Shown in pieces: positions 25,901 to 37,600 of a stretch of 64,000 nucleotides of DNA (position 1 is its first letter; the number at the start of each line of letters is the position of its first letter). The translations under genes and the position numbers were made by a program. The stretch covers positions 9,744,134-9,808,133 of the forward strand of contig CM055618.1 in NCBI GenBank assembly GCA_029379385.1. The letters are read 5' to 3'. Source of the stretch: Quillaja saponaria. Lineage: Eukaryota > Streptophyta > Magnoliopsida > Fabales > Quillajaceae. The notes below the pieces were generated by a model. The model saw only the letters and a program-made list of their open reading frames with translations. It searched no databases and had not been told where the DNA came from.

Positions 25901-26183
25901 TATAGACACGTAAAGAATTAAAAGAAATGCATAAAAGAGAAACAATTACCCATTTCTTGTTGAACATTCCAATCTTGAGCGACTTGGATTTGGGAACACC
26001 ATTGAGAACATGGTAGCCTCTGAGTTTAGGCATATCTGGAAGTTCATCCACAAACATCTTCAATTTTGATGGATCTAGAAGCCTAACCTCAGCCCATGAA
26101 GTACAAGTACAAGTAGTTGCTAAAGCTACTAAAATCAAAGCTAAATTACAAGTGAATTTCAGCCTCCTTTCCATGGCCACCAT
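22956..26183 (-). CDS. LPR1: LPR1-type multicopper oxidase (LOW PHOSPHATE ROOT)
   Basis: Three exons: 25950-26183, 23498-24952 and 22956-23009 (580 aa). Introns are GT-AG. A signal peptide ([18 protein letters not shown]) targets the secretory path. All copper motifs are present: HLHGG (149-153), WYHDH (195-199), HPLHIHLG (465-472) and [15 protein letters not shown] (561-575), the last assembled across intron 2. The [21 protein letters not shown] block and the length near 580 aa place it with Arabidopsis LPR1/LPR2 rather than laccases or SKU5-like proteins. Family knowledge: an apoplastic/ER ferroxidase that oxidises Fe(II) and acts with the P5-type ATPase PDR2 in root growth arrest on low phosphate. 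The acidic Fe-site residues were not mapped, so activity is inferred. Two close ATGs (26183 and 26174) are possible; the first is used. Whether it is the LPR1 or the LPR2 orthologue cannot be told here. Confidence 0.93.
25879..25904. repeat. (TA)n microsatellite in LPR1 intron 1
   Basis: A TA run lies inside the 997-bp first intron of the multicopper oxidase, about 45 bp beyond the donor site. A shorter one sits at about 25,628-25,645. Confidence 0.9.
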
Positions 26184-26684
26184 TTCTTGGTTACTTACAC
26201 TGAAACAAAGAGAAACAGAGGGAAACAGAAAGAGACAGGGGAAAGAGGGAAGGAGAGTCTCTGTGACTCTGGTCTACTCTTTCGGGTTTGTGTCTAAAGA
26301 GTGGAGATTATCAGATTATGTTTATGTTATGTGGTTATAATCTCAGCGAGCTTTGATGTATCCGGAGACAGGTTAAATTTCCTTTTATTTATTTATTTAT
26401 TTATTTTTGTAGTATCGATGATACAAAATCATTATTAATAATAATCAGAATATGCAAAAGCAAAATTGTATATACGCATTCATTAAAATTGGTAATATTT
26501 CACCTAGAAGACTTTGTTCAAGTAGTAAAATCCATATGAGTTCAACGGTTAAAATTTTTGTAGAATGTCTAAGGAAAAACACATTTAGGAGGAATAACCG
26601 TTTACAAAATTCATATTTCTGTTACATAAATTAAATGCTTTAAAAGTACTCCTTAAAAAACTTTATTAATAAATATATATATTA
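26184..26684. other. LPR1 upstream region
   Basis: This is the 5' leader and promoter side of the multicopper oxidase. On the transcribed strand the first 100 bp is CT-rich (complement of the GAAACAGAG/AGGGAAGGAGAG run at 26,207-26,260), as often seen in plant leaders. No clear TATA box could be assigned. The short plus-strand open frames here are not supported. Confidence 0.5.
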
Positions 26685-27676
26685 GGCTTAAATATACTTT
26701 TGGTTCTTACTATTTAATTTGGAGTTCAATTTAGTTACTCTTATTTCAATTGTTATAATTGAGTTCTCACTAGTTTTAATTTAATGCAATTAGGTCCCTT
26801 CCGTCAATTACCGTTCATATTAACGACAACTCGTCTGACATGGATAATATGTGACAAATTAAAAAAAAAAAATTACGTGGCTTGTACATAATTTATATTA
26901 AAATTAAATTTAAAACAATTATTTTACAAGAAAATTAATATTAGTTTTAAAAAAAGTCATTTCTTGTCCCTCATGATCTCTAACATTTCCCTCACCAAGC
27001 CTAAAAGCTTGGATCTACGAATAGTTGCCAACCAATTGTTGGGATTAATACTAGCTAATAGAGTTAGCATTTTGTTTCATTTGCCCAGGTGGGATGATGA
27101 TGGGATTTTTGGCAAACTTAATTCTTATAGTGGATGAATGTAAGAGACATGGGATATCTCCGACAATTAAGTAATTGTGAACTCATAATAAGAAATTGAT
27201 GAAGATTGCTTCCAGAGAGTCTAGAGACATTAACCTTTTTCTGCTGATTTGGGGTTTATGAAATTGATTTCAGAGATGATTTGGGGTTTGTAAATTTGGG
27301 GGTGATTTTGACTTTTGTAAGTAGGTTGCTTGCTAGGGTTTGGGTAATATTGCTGGGAAAATGAGAAGAGAAACAAAAATTGAGATAGTGAGAGGTATAT
27401 GTTCGTTATGGAGGAATGGAAATATCGCGGGAGAGGAAAGTAGGTTGCTTGCTAGGGTAGTAGAGTTTGGGTAATATTGCTTCTTTTCTACTATAAGCAC
27501 GACATGCCAGAGTAGGTTGCTTGCTAGGGTTTTCCTAATTTTTGTAATCAGGTTGCTTGGTAGATATTCAATTGCATCAAATAAAACTATGCAAGCACCT
27601 AATTGCATCAATTGGAACAAGAGGGGCTAAATTGAACTCTAAAATAAACTATAAGGACCAAAAATGTAATTAAGCC
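26685..27676. mobile_element. Non-autonomous Mutator-like (MULE) element, 992 bp
   Basis: Long terminal inverted repeats of about 50 bp start GGCTTAA and contain TTTTTGGTCCTTA-type sequence followed by AGAGTTCAATTTAG, seen at 26,685-26,735 and in reverse at about 27,625-27,676. The flanks are 9-bp near-identical duplications, TATATATTA (26,676-26,684) and TATTTATTA (27,677-27,685). A 9-bp duplication with long inverted repeats is the Mutator hallmark. No MURA transposase is encoded. The interior has three copies of AGTAGGTTGCTTGCTAGGGT plus a weaker fourth between 27,317 and 27,560. Confidence 0.8.
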
Positions 27677-27685
27677 TATTTATTA

Positions 27686-29700
27686 ATATGCAATAAATAG
27701 ATAATTAAAATTATTTATTAACTGAATTGTATTAAACTAATAGGTTATAATAATTTAAGTGTTAGTGTAATTAATAATAATACAGAGAAAATTTCCAACT
27801 TTTTTATTATGTTATTTAATTATTATCATTTCTTTTTCTTTTGAGACAGGGACTTGCTCATTATTGGAATTTTCTTATGGATGAAACAATTATTGGAAAT
27901 TCAAATGATGCGAATTGTCTTTTCACTAATATAACTTTGCTAGCATTCCTTCTTCAATAAAAAGAGAGCACATGCTTGACAATTATTTCATTATATATAC
28001 GGGACCAGATGAGGCCTCCTTTAGAGTTTTGTCATTTGTTTTCAATTAGACAAATAGATTGCCAGGAATCAATTGCACATCACCCCAAAAGTCTTCCAAT
28101 ATCTCTTCTAGACTTGACCACATGTTAAGTAAGTGGTTTTCATTTCAACACATCATCTTAATCAACCACATAAGAATATCCCAAAGTTGTTGTGTTTTCA
28201 AACTCGTTTAATGCAATGTTTAGACTTTGGAAAGTAACAGTATTAAAGGTATCACTCTATCAAGGTTATAGCAGTTTAATTAAATTTCATAAAAGTTTTT
28301 AATTAATTTAATTATTTCTGCCAAACTATAAAGTTTGGGCCACTAATTTAATTAATTTGAGAATTTGTAATTCAAGGCTAGTCATAATGAGAATTGAAAA
28401 AGTAGATACATGTGTGACATTAATAATTTCAGGTGAAGTAACTGATAGATATAGTGGGCGGTGTATGTGTCATTGGTGGTCTGGGTAGGTATAATAGACA
28501 TAGAGGGAGCATAAACAATTTTTTGAAAAGGTCTCCAAATTAAAATCCATTGTCCACCACTAAAGCATTTTACATATATATATATATATTCAGAAGAGAT
28601 ATTTTAATGATTGAAACTTATATTTTCATTTAAAATCAAATATTCAAATTTTTTTGGATAGTTATCATACATTAGTCAAAATATGAATTAATAGATTTTG
28701 ACACACACATAATCGCTAAAAATAAAAAGAAAGTTAGGAATTGTATAAGGAATATGTACATTTGGAATTAATGGCCAGCAGGCAAGCACCATATGGCTGT
28801 CTTTCGCAAGTTCTCCAACACAAACCTAATAGGGAAGTTAACCCTTTTTTTTTTCTTTGTTTTTGTTCCAAAATCAAAATTTTGACGTGCCGGATAAACA
28901 AGAAAACGATAAACTTGTGGGCCAATGAATGTATTGAAGATGAGCTGGGGAGTTTTTCGCAAAAGATGCTTATTGAAAATCTGCCTCTGCTTTTAAACAA
29001 CTTTGGAAGTGATTCTGATTTTTGTCACAAAATCAGAGTCTTCCAAATGTATTTTGGTATTTTATTAACAACTTTTTGGATTACTTTAAAAGTACTTACG
29101 AAAGTTTCTTTCTGGATGCTTTCTTTCTTTTCACATGTCATCTGTTATCTGGCATTTCATCCATAGTCATATCACTTCATTTTCGTTTACATTAATTTAA
29201 CTAAATTAAATAATAAATATTAAAATAGTTGGGTTTGGTTATTTACAAACATTCTTTATTCATATCGATTTAAATTTTCATTTTTGGTGACTTCTAGACT
29301 ATTTGGTGATGTATAAACCAATCATATCATTTACAAGAATTTTTTCGCTTTTGTAACTTTTTTTTTTAGTTTCTTACAAGTATTCCCTCACCCTTTAGGT
29401 GTGAGACTAATTTCATTTCGGGTTTTGTGGCTTAACCTCCCCAGAAATGCTTTCCTATAGGCTCGAACCCTTGACATTGCAGAAGTTCCTCAACCGTTGT
29501 GCTCAAGTTTGCCTACCACTTGAACTTTAGGTTTCCATCTACCATTTCACTTGCACCAAACATCTTTTCTAACTACCTATTGCATCTGCTGATGTTAGTT
29601 AGATATGTTTAACAGGTAGTTCTTTATCATTTTATCTTCAATGTATATAACCTCAATCTTCCTATGTGTTTTCTTTTATTCTTTTTTTTTTCCTATCTTT
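27686..29700. other. Intergenic; no gene supported
   Basis: The longest frame (28,741-29,166, plus, 141 codons) has no recognisable domain, overlaps similar-length frames on the other strand, and includes a poly-T driven Phe tract, so I do not call it a gene. A segment at 29,390-29,600 (GGCTCGAACCC) resembles a tRNA-derived promoter box of a SINE-like repeat. Confidence 0.45.
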
Positions 29701-29739
29701 TTTTTATATCCAGTATCTATCTCGACATCTACATTTCAA

Positions 29740-30440
29740 GTTTACGACCACGCTCATCTGCTAGTGCTGTTTCTTAACTATCCAAAATTCAAAACTATAC
29801 AACATAGTCGATCCCATTACCCTCCTATCAAATTTTAGGACTGCTGAGACATTTAACCACTTCATATTTCCTTCCTTAACTTTGTAACACTGTCTTTTTA
29901 TAAGAAATAGCCTAGTTACTTGAACACCTCCTTTGTTGGGACTTCATGATCATCAAAAATCACTTAGTTTGAGCATATTCTAGTGTGACTAACATTACAC
30001 TCCATGTACTCATTATTTGTCCAATACAATCAAAGCTCCATAATTCTAATCAAGAATTTACTGTTGATCTTGTCTAATCTACTAATACAATATCATCGGA
30101 GAAGAGCATGTATCATGACCCTATCTTAGATAGAACGTATGATTTTGTCCATTACTAAGCAAATAGGTACGGGTTTAAGGCTAGTTATTGGGAGAATCTT
30201 ATTTTGATTGAAAACTCTCCAGTCATACCATATGCAATCCTCACATTACTCATTACCCCATTATACATATTCATAATCACTTATACGTACTTAGTTGATA
30301 TATTTTCCTTCTGAAAAGTCCACCTTATTTTCTAGATCAATAAAAACTACATTGATATGTTTATATATATATTTCTCCAAGAAATTACCTTTCATAATCG
30401 ATCTTCCGGACATAAACCCAAACTAGTTCGTGAAATTAAG
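29740..30440 (-). pseudogene. LINE (RTE-like) reverse transcriptase remnant
   Basis: The minus strand shows, with stops and frameshifts, the ordered motifs of a plant LINE reverse transcriptase of the kind often annotated as craniofacial-development-protein-like. These are FGFMSGRSIMKGNFL (from about 30,430), HINVVFIDLEN, LKPVPICLVMDKIIRSI, then the C-terminal blocks NNEYMECN, FDDHEVPTKEVFK and VKEGNMKWLNVSAVL. The last block is TMLYSFEFWIVKKQH (about 29,775). The active-site FADD region is not intact (MIHALLRRYC instead). Clearly dead; the family is inferred from recalled conserved blocks. Confidence 0.75.
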
Positions 30441-32988
30441 GTATCCTTTCTAAACCTACATTTAATCACCTTCATTTATCCCGTGCATCTCCAAACCACA
30501 TGTAGGAATCCATGTAGTCTTCCTTCGCTCATACCGTATGCGGTCCTCCAACTAGTCATCCCTAATCTAAGCATGACTTATTGGTGTCCTGATGAGAGAC
30601 GAATTAAGAGCAATTTAAATGATTAATTAGAGACACTTTTTTTTTTTTTTGGTTCCCATTTGTACATCATCTTGACATTGCTTGACACTTGGAAAATTTT
30701 CTCATTTTTGCCGTTCCTTTGTGGACAAATAAGTATACAGATCCCTAATATTACTTACTAGCCTTCCTATTCTACTTTGCAATCCTATAAGTCACCTATT
30801 ATTTCAATGTGCTAGTGACTGGATGTTCCCTAATCTTCAATACTTAGATCCTTTTACTTGTGTTACTTAATCATTTATTCTATTCATTACCCATTCTACC
30901 AATTATTAACTATGAATTTTCCTAGTTACAGAGCTGCAGTTACTGGATGGTATAAGCAAGGCTTAAGAAAACTTACACGATGCAAAAGAGACTTTCTTTC
31001 ATTGGCAATACAAAACGTTACCTTTACACCTGAACATTTCTAGGTATACATTTTCCCACTTCACGCACTATTTGTATACATAAATACATGATATAGCCTA
31101 AACTCAAATTGTACACCCAAAACAAAACACAATGTCATCAGGCCTATCACTAAGTTGCCAAGCCCTTGTGCATATCTAGGAATACAATTTGAAAAGAGTG
31201 AGATAGAAATCTCAGCAGGTGTTTAGAGCATATTTTAAAAATAATTAACTCAGTAAGGAGAACCTCTATCTCCCATCTTGGTATAGAAATCTCAGCACGG
31301 CAATGCAAATACAAGTTTTTCTGTCTAGATTTCCAGGCATGATCAAAGCTAGTTAGATCTAACTCAGTAAGGATGACCTCTGTCTCCCATCTTGGCATAC
31401 CTTAGGATATTCATTTTTTTCCATCTTGATTTACCTCAATGTGTTCAGATTAGCATTTTGATCCATTCATTTACAGACAAGTATAACAGAGCCTAAAACT
31501 ATGCAATTTTCATTCATAAGCAGTAAGGAAAAATCTACTTTCTGTCTTCATACTCAGCATTTCATTAATTCTAGTCTGTCTGCCACCCTTAATTCTTTAC
31601 CTCCTTCATTTGGTTTTCTCTCACGGCAGCAACCATAAATTATGGGTTTCCCACTTCTGATTTTCATATCACCGAAAGCCCCAAGAATCAAGAAGTTCAT
31701 GGCCCTTAAATTTTCTTTTTAGATCCACTAAAATTTAATTAATTAACATACAGACCCAAGTAGTTTGTTTTTGTTGACAGTCTTCTCATGCATTTTAAAA
31801 TGTTTGCAATAAAACTATCTAGTTTGATCTGAGCTCAATGTAACTATACAAAGCCAATACAAGCTTGTGACTTACTTTGAAAAGAAACAAGAACACCAAA
31901 GACATTGATGTGAACATTCAAATAGTTATTGAGTTTCTCAATTTCTAAATGATGTGAGTAATTACTCTAACCAGTGTAGCACTCCAATAATCTAATGTAG
32001 ACAATTGATGATATTGTTCCACGACTATAGTCTTAGACATGTCTTTTGTGAGACAGATTCTTGTATGGTGGTTATCTTTTCTAAGATAGAATTGATTCAG
32101 AATAAAAACTTTGTATGCCAGGAGATTCAAACCAATTTAACAAATGAAGTATATCTTTTTAACAATTTTGCTAACTCTTCGAGAGTCGTTACTTTAGTTT
32201 AACTGTTGATGGTGTTACAAATAATTTGATTAAATTATGTCTCACCATGGATATAAATGTGGGAAATAAAATGATTATCCCCCAAAATGGGAATCCTAGC
32301 TCTTGGTCATGTACGTAGAAGGCAAGGCCTCTAATTAGTAACTAGTGTAGGATATGAGAATTATATATAGACAAGTGATCCTTGAGTTTGATTCAAAAGT
32401 GATTGAGCTTTTCTTAAAATTCTAGATCTTGCATTTGCAACATTTTCCAGGTCTGTCTCCTGCTACGTTTGGCCCAATTACTTATTCTAATGTTTGTTTC
32501 AGGAGCGAGTTGTGCATGTGTTTATTTGCAAATTGGAATGGTAGCCCAGTTGCAGTCCTGTTCCTGTGGTCCTTTCATACTGTTACACGTTGTAGGCGTG
32601 CACATCTACCTAAAATGAATAATACTATATTCACAGAAAACAGTTAACATCATTTTATAAAAATCTGGTTTATAAGTGGCCTGAAAAGTTAGGATAACTC
32701 ATTTATAAATTTACTGTAGTAGAGTTGTTCATCGGATGCAGAATGACGAATGTAGTCTGTCCTGAAACAGAAGAAAAGAACAAATAAGCAGACATCAATT
32801 TTTAAATAGAGAAAGAGAACATTATCTCACCAACTACACAATACACTGATTTGATTCACTACGCCCACCACTTCCTTCACACCAAATTACATAATACTGT
32901 CAAAAGCCAGTAACTAAAGAGAATTTCAGGTCAAACACCATGCTTTTCTTTTTTTTTTCCCCATTTTTTTCACTCTACATATCTGCTA
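30441..32988. other. Intergenic with a local duplication; no gene supported
   Basis: No gene is supported. An imperfect direct duplication of about 115 bp lies at 31,200-31,400 (ATAGAAATCTCAGCA and AACTCAGTAAGGA..ACCTC blocks twice). The 3' untranslated region of the HIPP gene likely covers about 32,700-32,988. Confidence 0.5.
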
Positions 32989-34659
32989 TTACATGATTGA
33001 ACAGCTGCTAGTGTTATCATCACTGAACATATGTGCTGCAGAGTGGTCACCACCAGAGTAATTAGGCTGAGTGTAATAGTGAGGAGCAGGGCTGCTATAG
33101 TTATAGTAATAGCCAGTGGTAGGAGGAATGAAAGGAGACCTGTTATACATCATTTGGGGTTGTTGCTGCATTGCATGCCTGTTTTGCATGTTCATATTCA
33201 TCATCATGGGTGACGGTTGGTTGTGTCCATTTATGTTCATCATCAAGGATGGTGAATATTGACCTGTGGCTAATCCACCACTTGGAAGTCCAAGTCCAGC
33301 AGAGGACCCTGGATAGCCATTGTTGGGTTGAACTTGAAGCCCTCCCAAACTTTTGGGATTGCTCCCTAAAACAGTAGCACTAGCAACATTAGCACCATTT
33401 CCATTAAAATTAGCAAGATTCATCATGGTACCTATGTCATTTACCCTTTGGCCTTCTCCAAGATTGAAGTTTCCACCACCAAAATGGGGATTGTTCATTT
33501 TCAGAGCTGCCATGGTTTTCTGATCAATCCCCCCAGGAATAGCCTTTGCTTCCATATTCTGATTAGGAATTCCTTTCTTACCACCATTCCCATTTCCAAC
33601 ATTGTTGTTCATCTGAGCATTGTTTGGAGCTGAAGCCATGACACCAACACCTTTCTTGCCATTGCTTGCATCAATTGCTTGCTGCCTGAGCAAATTCAAT
33701 TGGTTAGCTTTTTCCCTGATAAATCTCAGCTCATCCTCTTCATCATCTTCAAAATCATCATCATAATAGTCATCATCCTCTTCAGAACTGAAAGTGGGAA
33801 ATTTCTGCTGGTTCTTGAGGGCCTCAAGACCCTTGACCAACCCTTGCTTTTGCCCATTGATTTTGTCATCTTTGATGTAGTTGTTCTTTTGCTTTTGGTT
33901 CTGATGATTGGGTTTCTGAGAAGACCAAAGCTCAGCATGTTTACCAGCTCTTATCAGTTTCTTGATCAAGGTTGCAAAATCCACACTCCCTGAGACTGTT
34001 ACTTTCTGCTGTTCTGCATCTATGGCCACTTGGTAAACACCTGTAAAAAAAGGGGTCCAAAGAAACAAAGTGCAAAGGCCGCAAATTTAATTACAAATGC
34101 ACAAACCAATAAATCAATTCAAGTTCATTTCTTCAGAAGGTACAATCTTTTGCCTACCCCAGTTCTAACCAAACTCTATAGAATGATCTTATCTTTTATA
34201 GTGGTAAAAAAATAAAATACTCAGACTAATTTGCAGCATAACTTTGAATAACAGAACATGGATGCTCTGGTTTTTCCTTTACTTATGTTAATTTACAATT
34301 CATATTCAACCGAACGTGTCAGACAAGAATAAGGACAAATGGAAAAACTAGAATGATGGAAAGAAAGTGAGGACCTTCAATTCTCTGAAGGATTTTCTTC
34401 ACTTTCTGCCTACACCCATCACAATGAATATTCACTTTGAGAACAGAAGTCTGTAAATGAAAAAACACAAGAAGAAACAAAGCAAACAACAAAAACAAGA
34501 AGATTCCTCAGGAAAAGACGGACATTCAACTTTGCTGTGTCCATAGTAAAATAATTAAAAGAGAATAAATGCAAAGAGACTTAAAAGGCAGAAAGAGTGC
34601 AGTGGAGAATGAAGAAAGACCTGGATTTTAAGGAGCTTAAAGTCTTCTTCTTTAGTCAT
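32989..34659 (-). CDS. Heavy metal-associated isoprenylated plant protein (HIPP), long form
   Basis: Three exons: 34621-34659, 34375-34450 and 32989-34040 (388 aa), with GT-AG introns in the usual HIPP positions. An HMA domain covers about residues 12-76, with metal-binding HCDGC (Cys23 and Cys26). An Asn/Gln/Lys linker and a strongly acidic run ([18 protein letters not shown]) follow. Then comes a long Gly/Asn/Met-rich low-complexity tail with MMMNMNMQN and Tyr/Pro stretches, and a C-terminal CSIM farnesylation box (385-388). The start [13 protein letters not shown] is the conserved N-terminus of this HIPP subgroup. An in-frame extension up to 35,091 is not conserved in type and is rejected. 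Known role of the family: metal binding and membrane-linked signalling through the lipid anchor. Specific metal and partners are unknown. Confidence 0.92.
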
Positions 34660-37600
34660 TTCTTCAATGCTGTTTGGAACCAAAAACTCCTCTCTCTTAT
34701 GTGTTTCTAACCCACATGAACTGGTGGAGGTAGAAGGGGTTGCATGTGAGTTTCTGAACTTATAAGATTCTACTTTCTCCCTCTGCTCATGCTCTTCCTC
34801 CCAAATCCTCAAAAGCAAACAAAACAAGAGCACATGGGCAATGAACTCAAATTTAAAATATATTACTGTAAAAACTAAAAGTAAGAATGCAAGCCAAATG
34901 CCGAGACGAACAGTAAAAAAACACCAACAGAGAAAAAGAAGATGCAGTGAGAGAGAGATGAAAGTCAGAAGAGGATTGCTCTGAATACTGAAATGATGTG
35001 ATTTAACGTTAAATACTGAAGGGGAGAAAACAATAAAAGAAAAACAGCGACTTGACAGGCCGACTTTTATCACTCTACTCTTTGTCACCATCTCAATGCA
35101 ACCCTCTTATTTCTCTTGATAAATCCATCTCTAAAATTAGAATAACTAATAAATAAGGTTTAGCCAAAAAAAAAAATCATTAATAAATAAGTTAAGATTA
35201 TTCTTTTTCTTTTTAAGTTTAGAAGCAAACTAACTAACCACGGGTGAATTAACAACTTGTTTGAGGTTAAAAAATATATATTTTATATAATGTATTAGAT
35301 AGATATATATATTTGTTTTATTCAAAAGGACTATTTTAACACATCATATAAAATTTTATAATATATAATAACATAATATATTAAGTTAGTTATACCATTG
35401 TTTTATTAATATTTTATTATTTTCCTTTTTAGTGTATATTTTTATAATATTAAATATAATCTAACAAAAAATTAACAATAGAGGTCTATAATTTTTTTTA
35501 CTAAATAATGAATAAAATCTTAATGTATAATTTTATATTATCAAATTATTTTCATACAGTACACTAATCTAGATTAATATGCATATTGATATACTTGAGT
35601 TGAATTTATAAATAATCTATTTTCGGAATAAATCATGCACGCCATTAGCTCATGATTTTATGAGAATAATATCGCTCTTGTGGCATAAGATTTCCTCTGA
35701 TTTAACATGTTTTGGACGAGTTTAATTTAACAATTGGTTATAAATCATGGTTTGAGATAATATTCTATTTTTTTGGTATTATTTAGATGATATTAAAAAT
35801 TATAATTACAAATCATGATTTGAGATACAAGTTTTTTTATTTGGTAAATTAAAAAAAAATCATGAGTAATATTATAAAATTATTGAAATAGTAAAAACAA
35901 AATTTTTTAAAAAAAGGCAGGTGAAATAAAAAAAAAAAAAACTTAAGTGACTGCTATATTTAATTTATTAAAAATTATAATTATTTTCTATTTATAAATA
36001 AATAAAAATTTTAAGTGCATATTTATAAATATAAAAAAAATAAAATGAAGGAAGGCCGTGTTTGCTGCCTGCTGTTTCATAAGCAACCCTTGCCACAACG
36101 CTACTTGACATTAATTTAAAAAAAAAAAAAAAAACTAATTAGGACAAACCGATTAACAACTAGTCTAAACCAAACGGGGTATTTGTGACTTTAGGATGAA
36201 GTGGGGTTTATACTTTCTAAGATTGTTAGATTACTATGATATTTTCAAGATTTAACAATTAGTGTAAATAGTAATATTTTCAATAAAAAATATAAATATT
36301 TATTCTTAACATAGTTATATTCTTAGAAAAATAAAATAGATTAAGTTATTCTATCTTCTAAGTTCAATAAAAAAAGTTATTATATATTGCAATACAGTTT
36401 TTTCTTCTAAAAGTCACACAACAAGAGATATTAGTCTTAATTCAACCGATTAAGAATTTAAACATTGAGTTTGACTCAGTCAACGATTTATTGATTGAGA
36501 GATGATATAATAGTGTACGAGAATTTGGTGAATAATATGTGAGTAATGGTAATATTCCCGTGATTGGTGGGGCCTAAATCTCACTTCATTGCCAGGGAGC
36601 AGGACAAACAGGGTTTCATTTACGAGGCCTAACTTTTTTGCTTTTTCATTTTGACACTCCCCATATGTTGTACTATTACTAAATGTTCCCCCCATTCAAT
36701 TTCTTTCTTTTTTTTTTTTTTGTTGATCAGTCCCATTTTTATTTGGATTAATATAAACTTTTAAATTTCCTAACACAAACTAATTGGGTATAATTTGAGA
36801 TAAATATATTAGCTTGCTTTTCTTGGTTTATAAATTTTTTTTCTTTTCTTTTTCAAATAAAAACATTAGAGAAGATATTTTATGACATAATTTCATACTT
36901 TTTCTAGACATACAACCAAAAACACATAAAAACAATTGGTTCATTTATTTATGATACCTTCAATGTCTCAAAATATACATATATATAGTTTCACATTTTT
37001 TTATAATAATTTTTAGCCTTGAGACCAAATAAATTATAATAATTATTGTCCCTTAGGACCCTTCTTGATGAACTTTTGGAGTAAAATGGCTTGCCAAAAA
37101 ACTATTTGTAGCTTTATTTTCCTATCCTTCTAAGTTTTAGTATAACAGTAATTAGTGATCATGACATGATTGCAAGCCAAAAAGGTTGAGAATCAAAACA
37201 TTGCCCAAGCAATAATTAACAAGAGAAAATGGAAAATAGCTTTATACTCTTGCTTAGCTTCTTTAAGTTTAATTCCTTAAAACTTCCAAGGCAAACAAAA
37301 ATATAAACTATCCAACCAACTCCATATCAAATAAATGTTCACTATGTGACAACCTTTTAATTATGGTGGGATGCCAATGCCAATCCAAAAAGAATAAACA
37401 ATAAAACCTTTTTCCATTTTTAAATGTATGAAAGGGCACAATGAGATAACTGATTGAAAACTTCTGAAAAGAGAAGAAAATTTGAAAAGAAATCAACTCC
37501 AATACCATATTTGCAAAAGAACACATGCACCTGTGCAGAAAGGAAACCAGATGGTTAACCTTTTTGCTTCACCATGTAGTTGAGCATAAAACTGAGATAA

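Noticed and set aside
28741..29166. 141-codon plus-strand open frame
   Set aside because: No domain or conserved motif, poly-Phe from a T tract, and equally long overlapping frames on the other strand.
34660..35091. In-frame N-terminal extension of the long HIPP (start at 35,091)
   Set aside because: The extension is hydrophobic leader-like translation of CT-rich UTR. The [13 protein letters not shown] start is the conserved family N-terminus.
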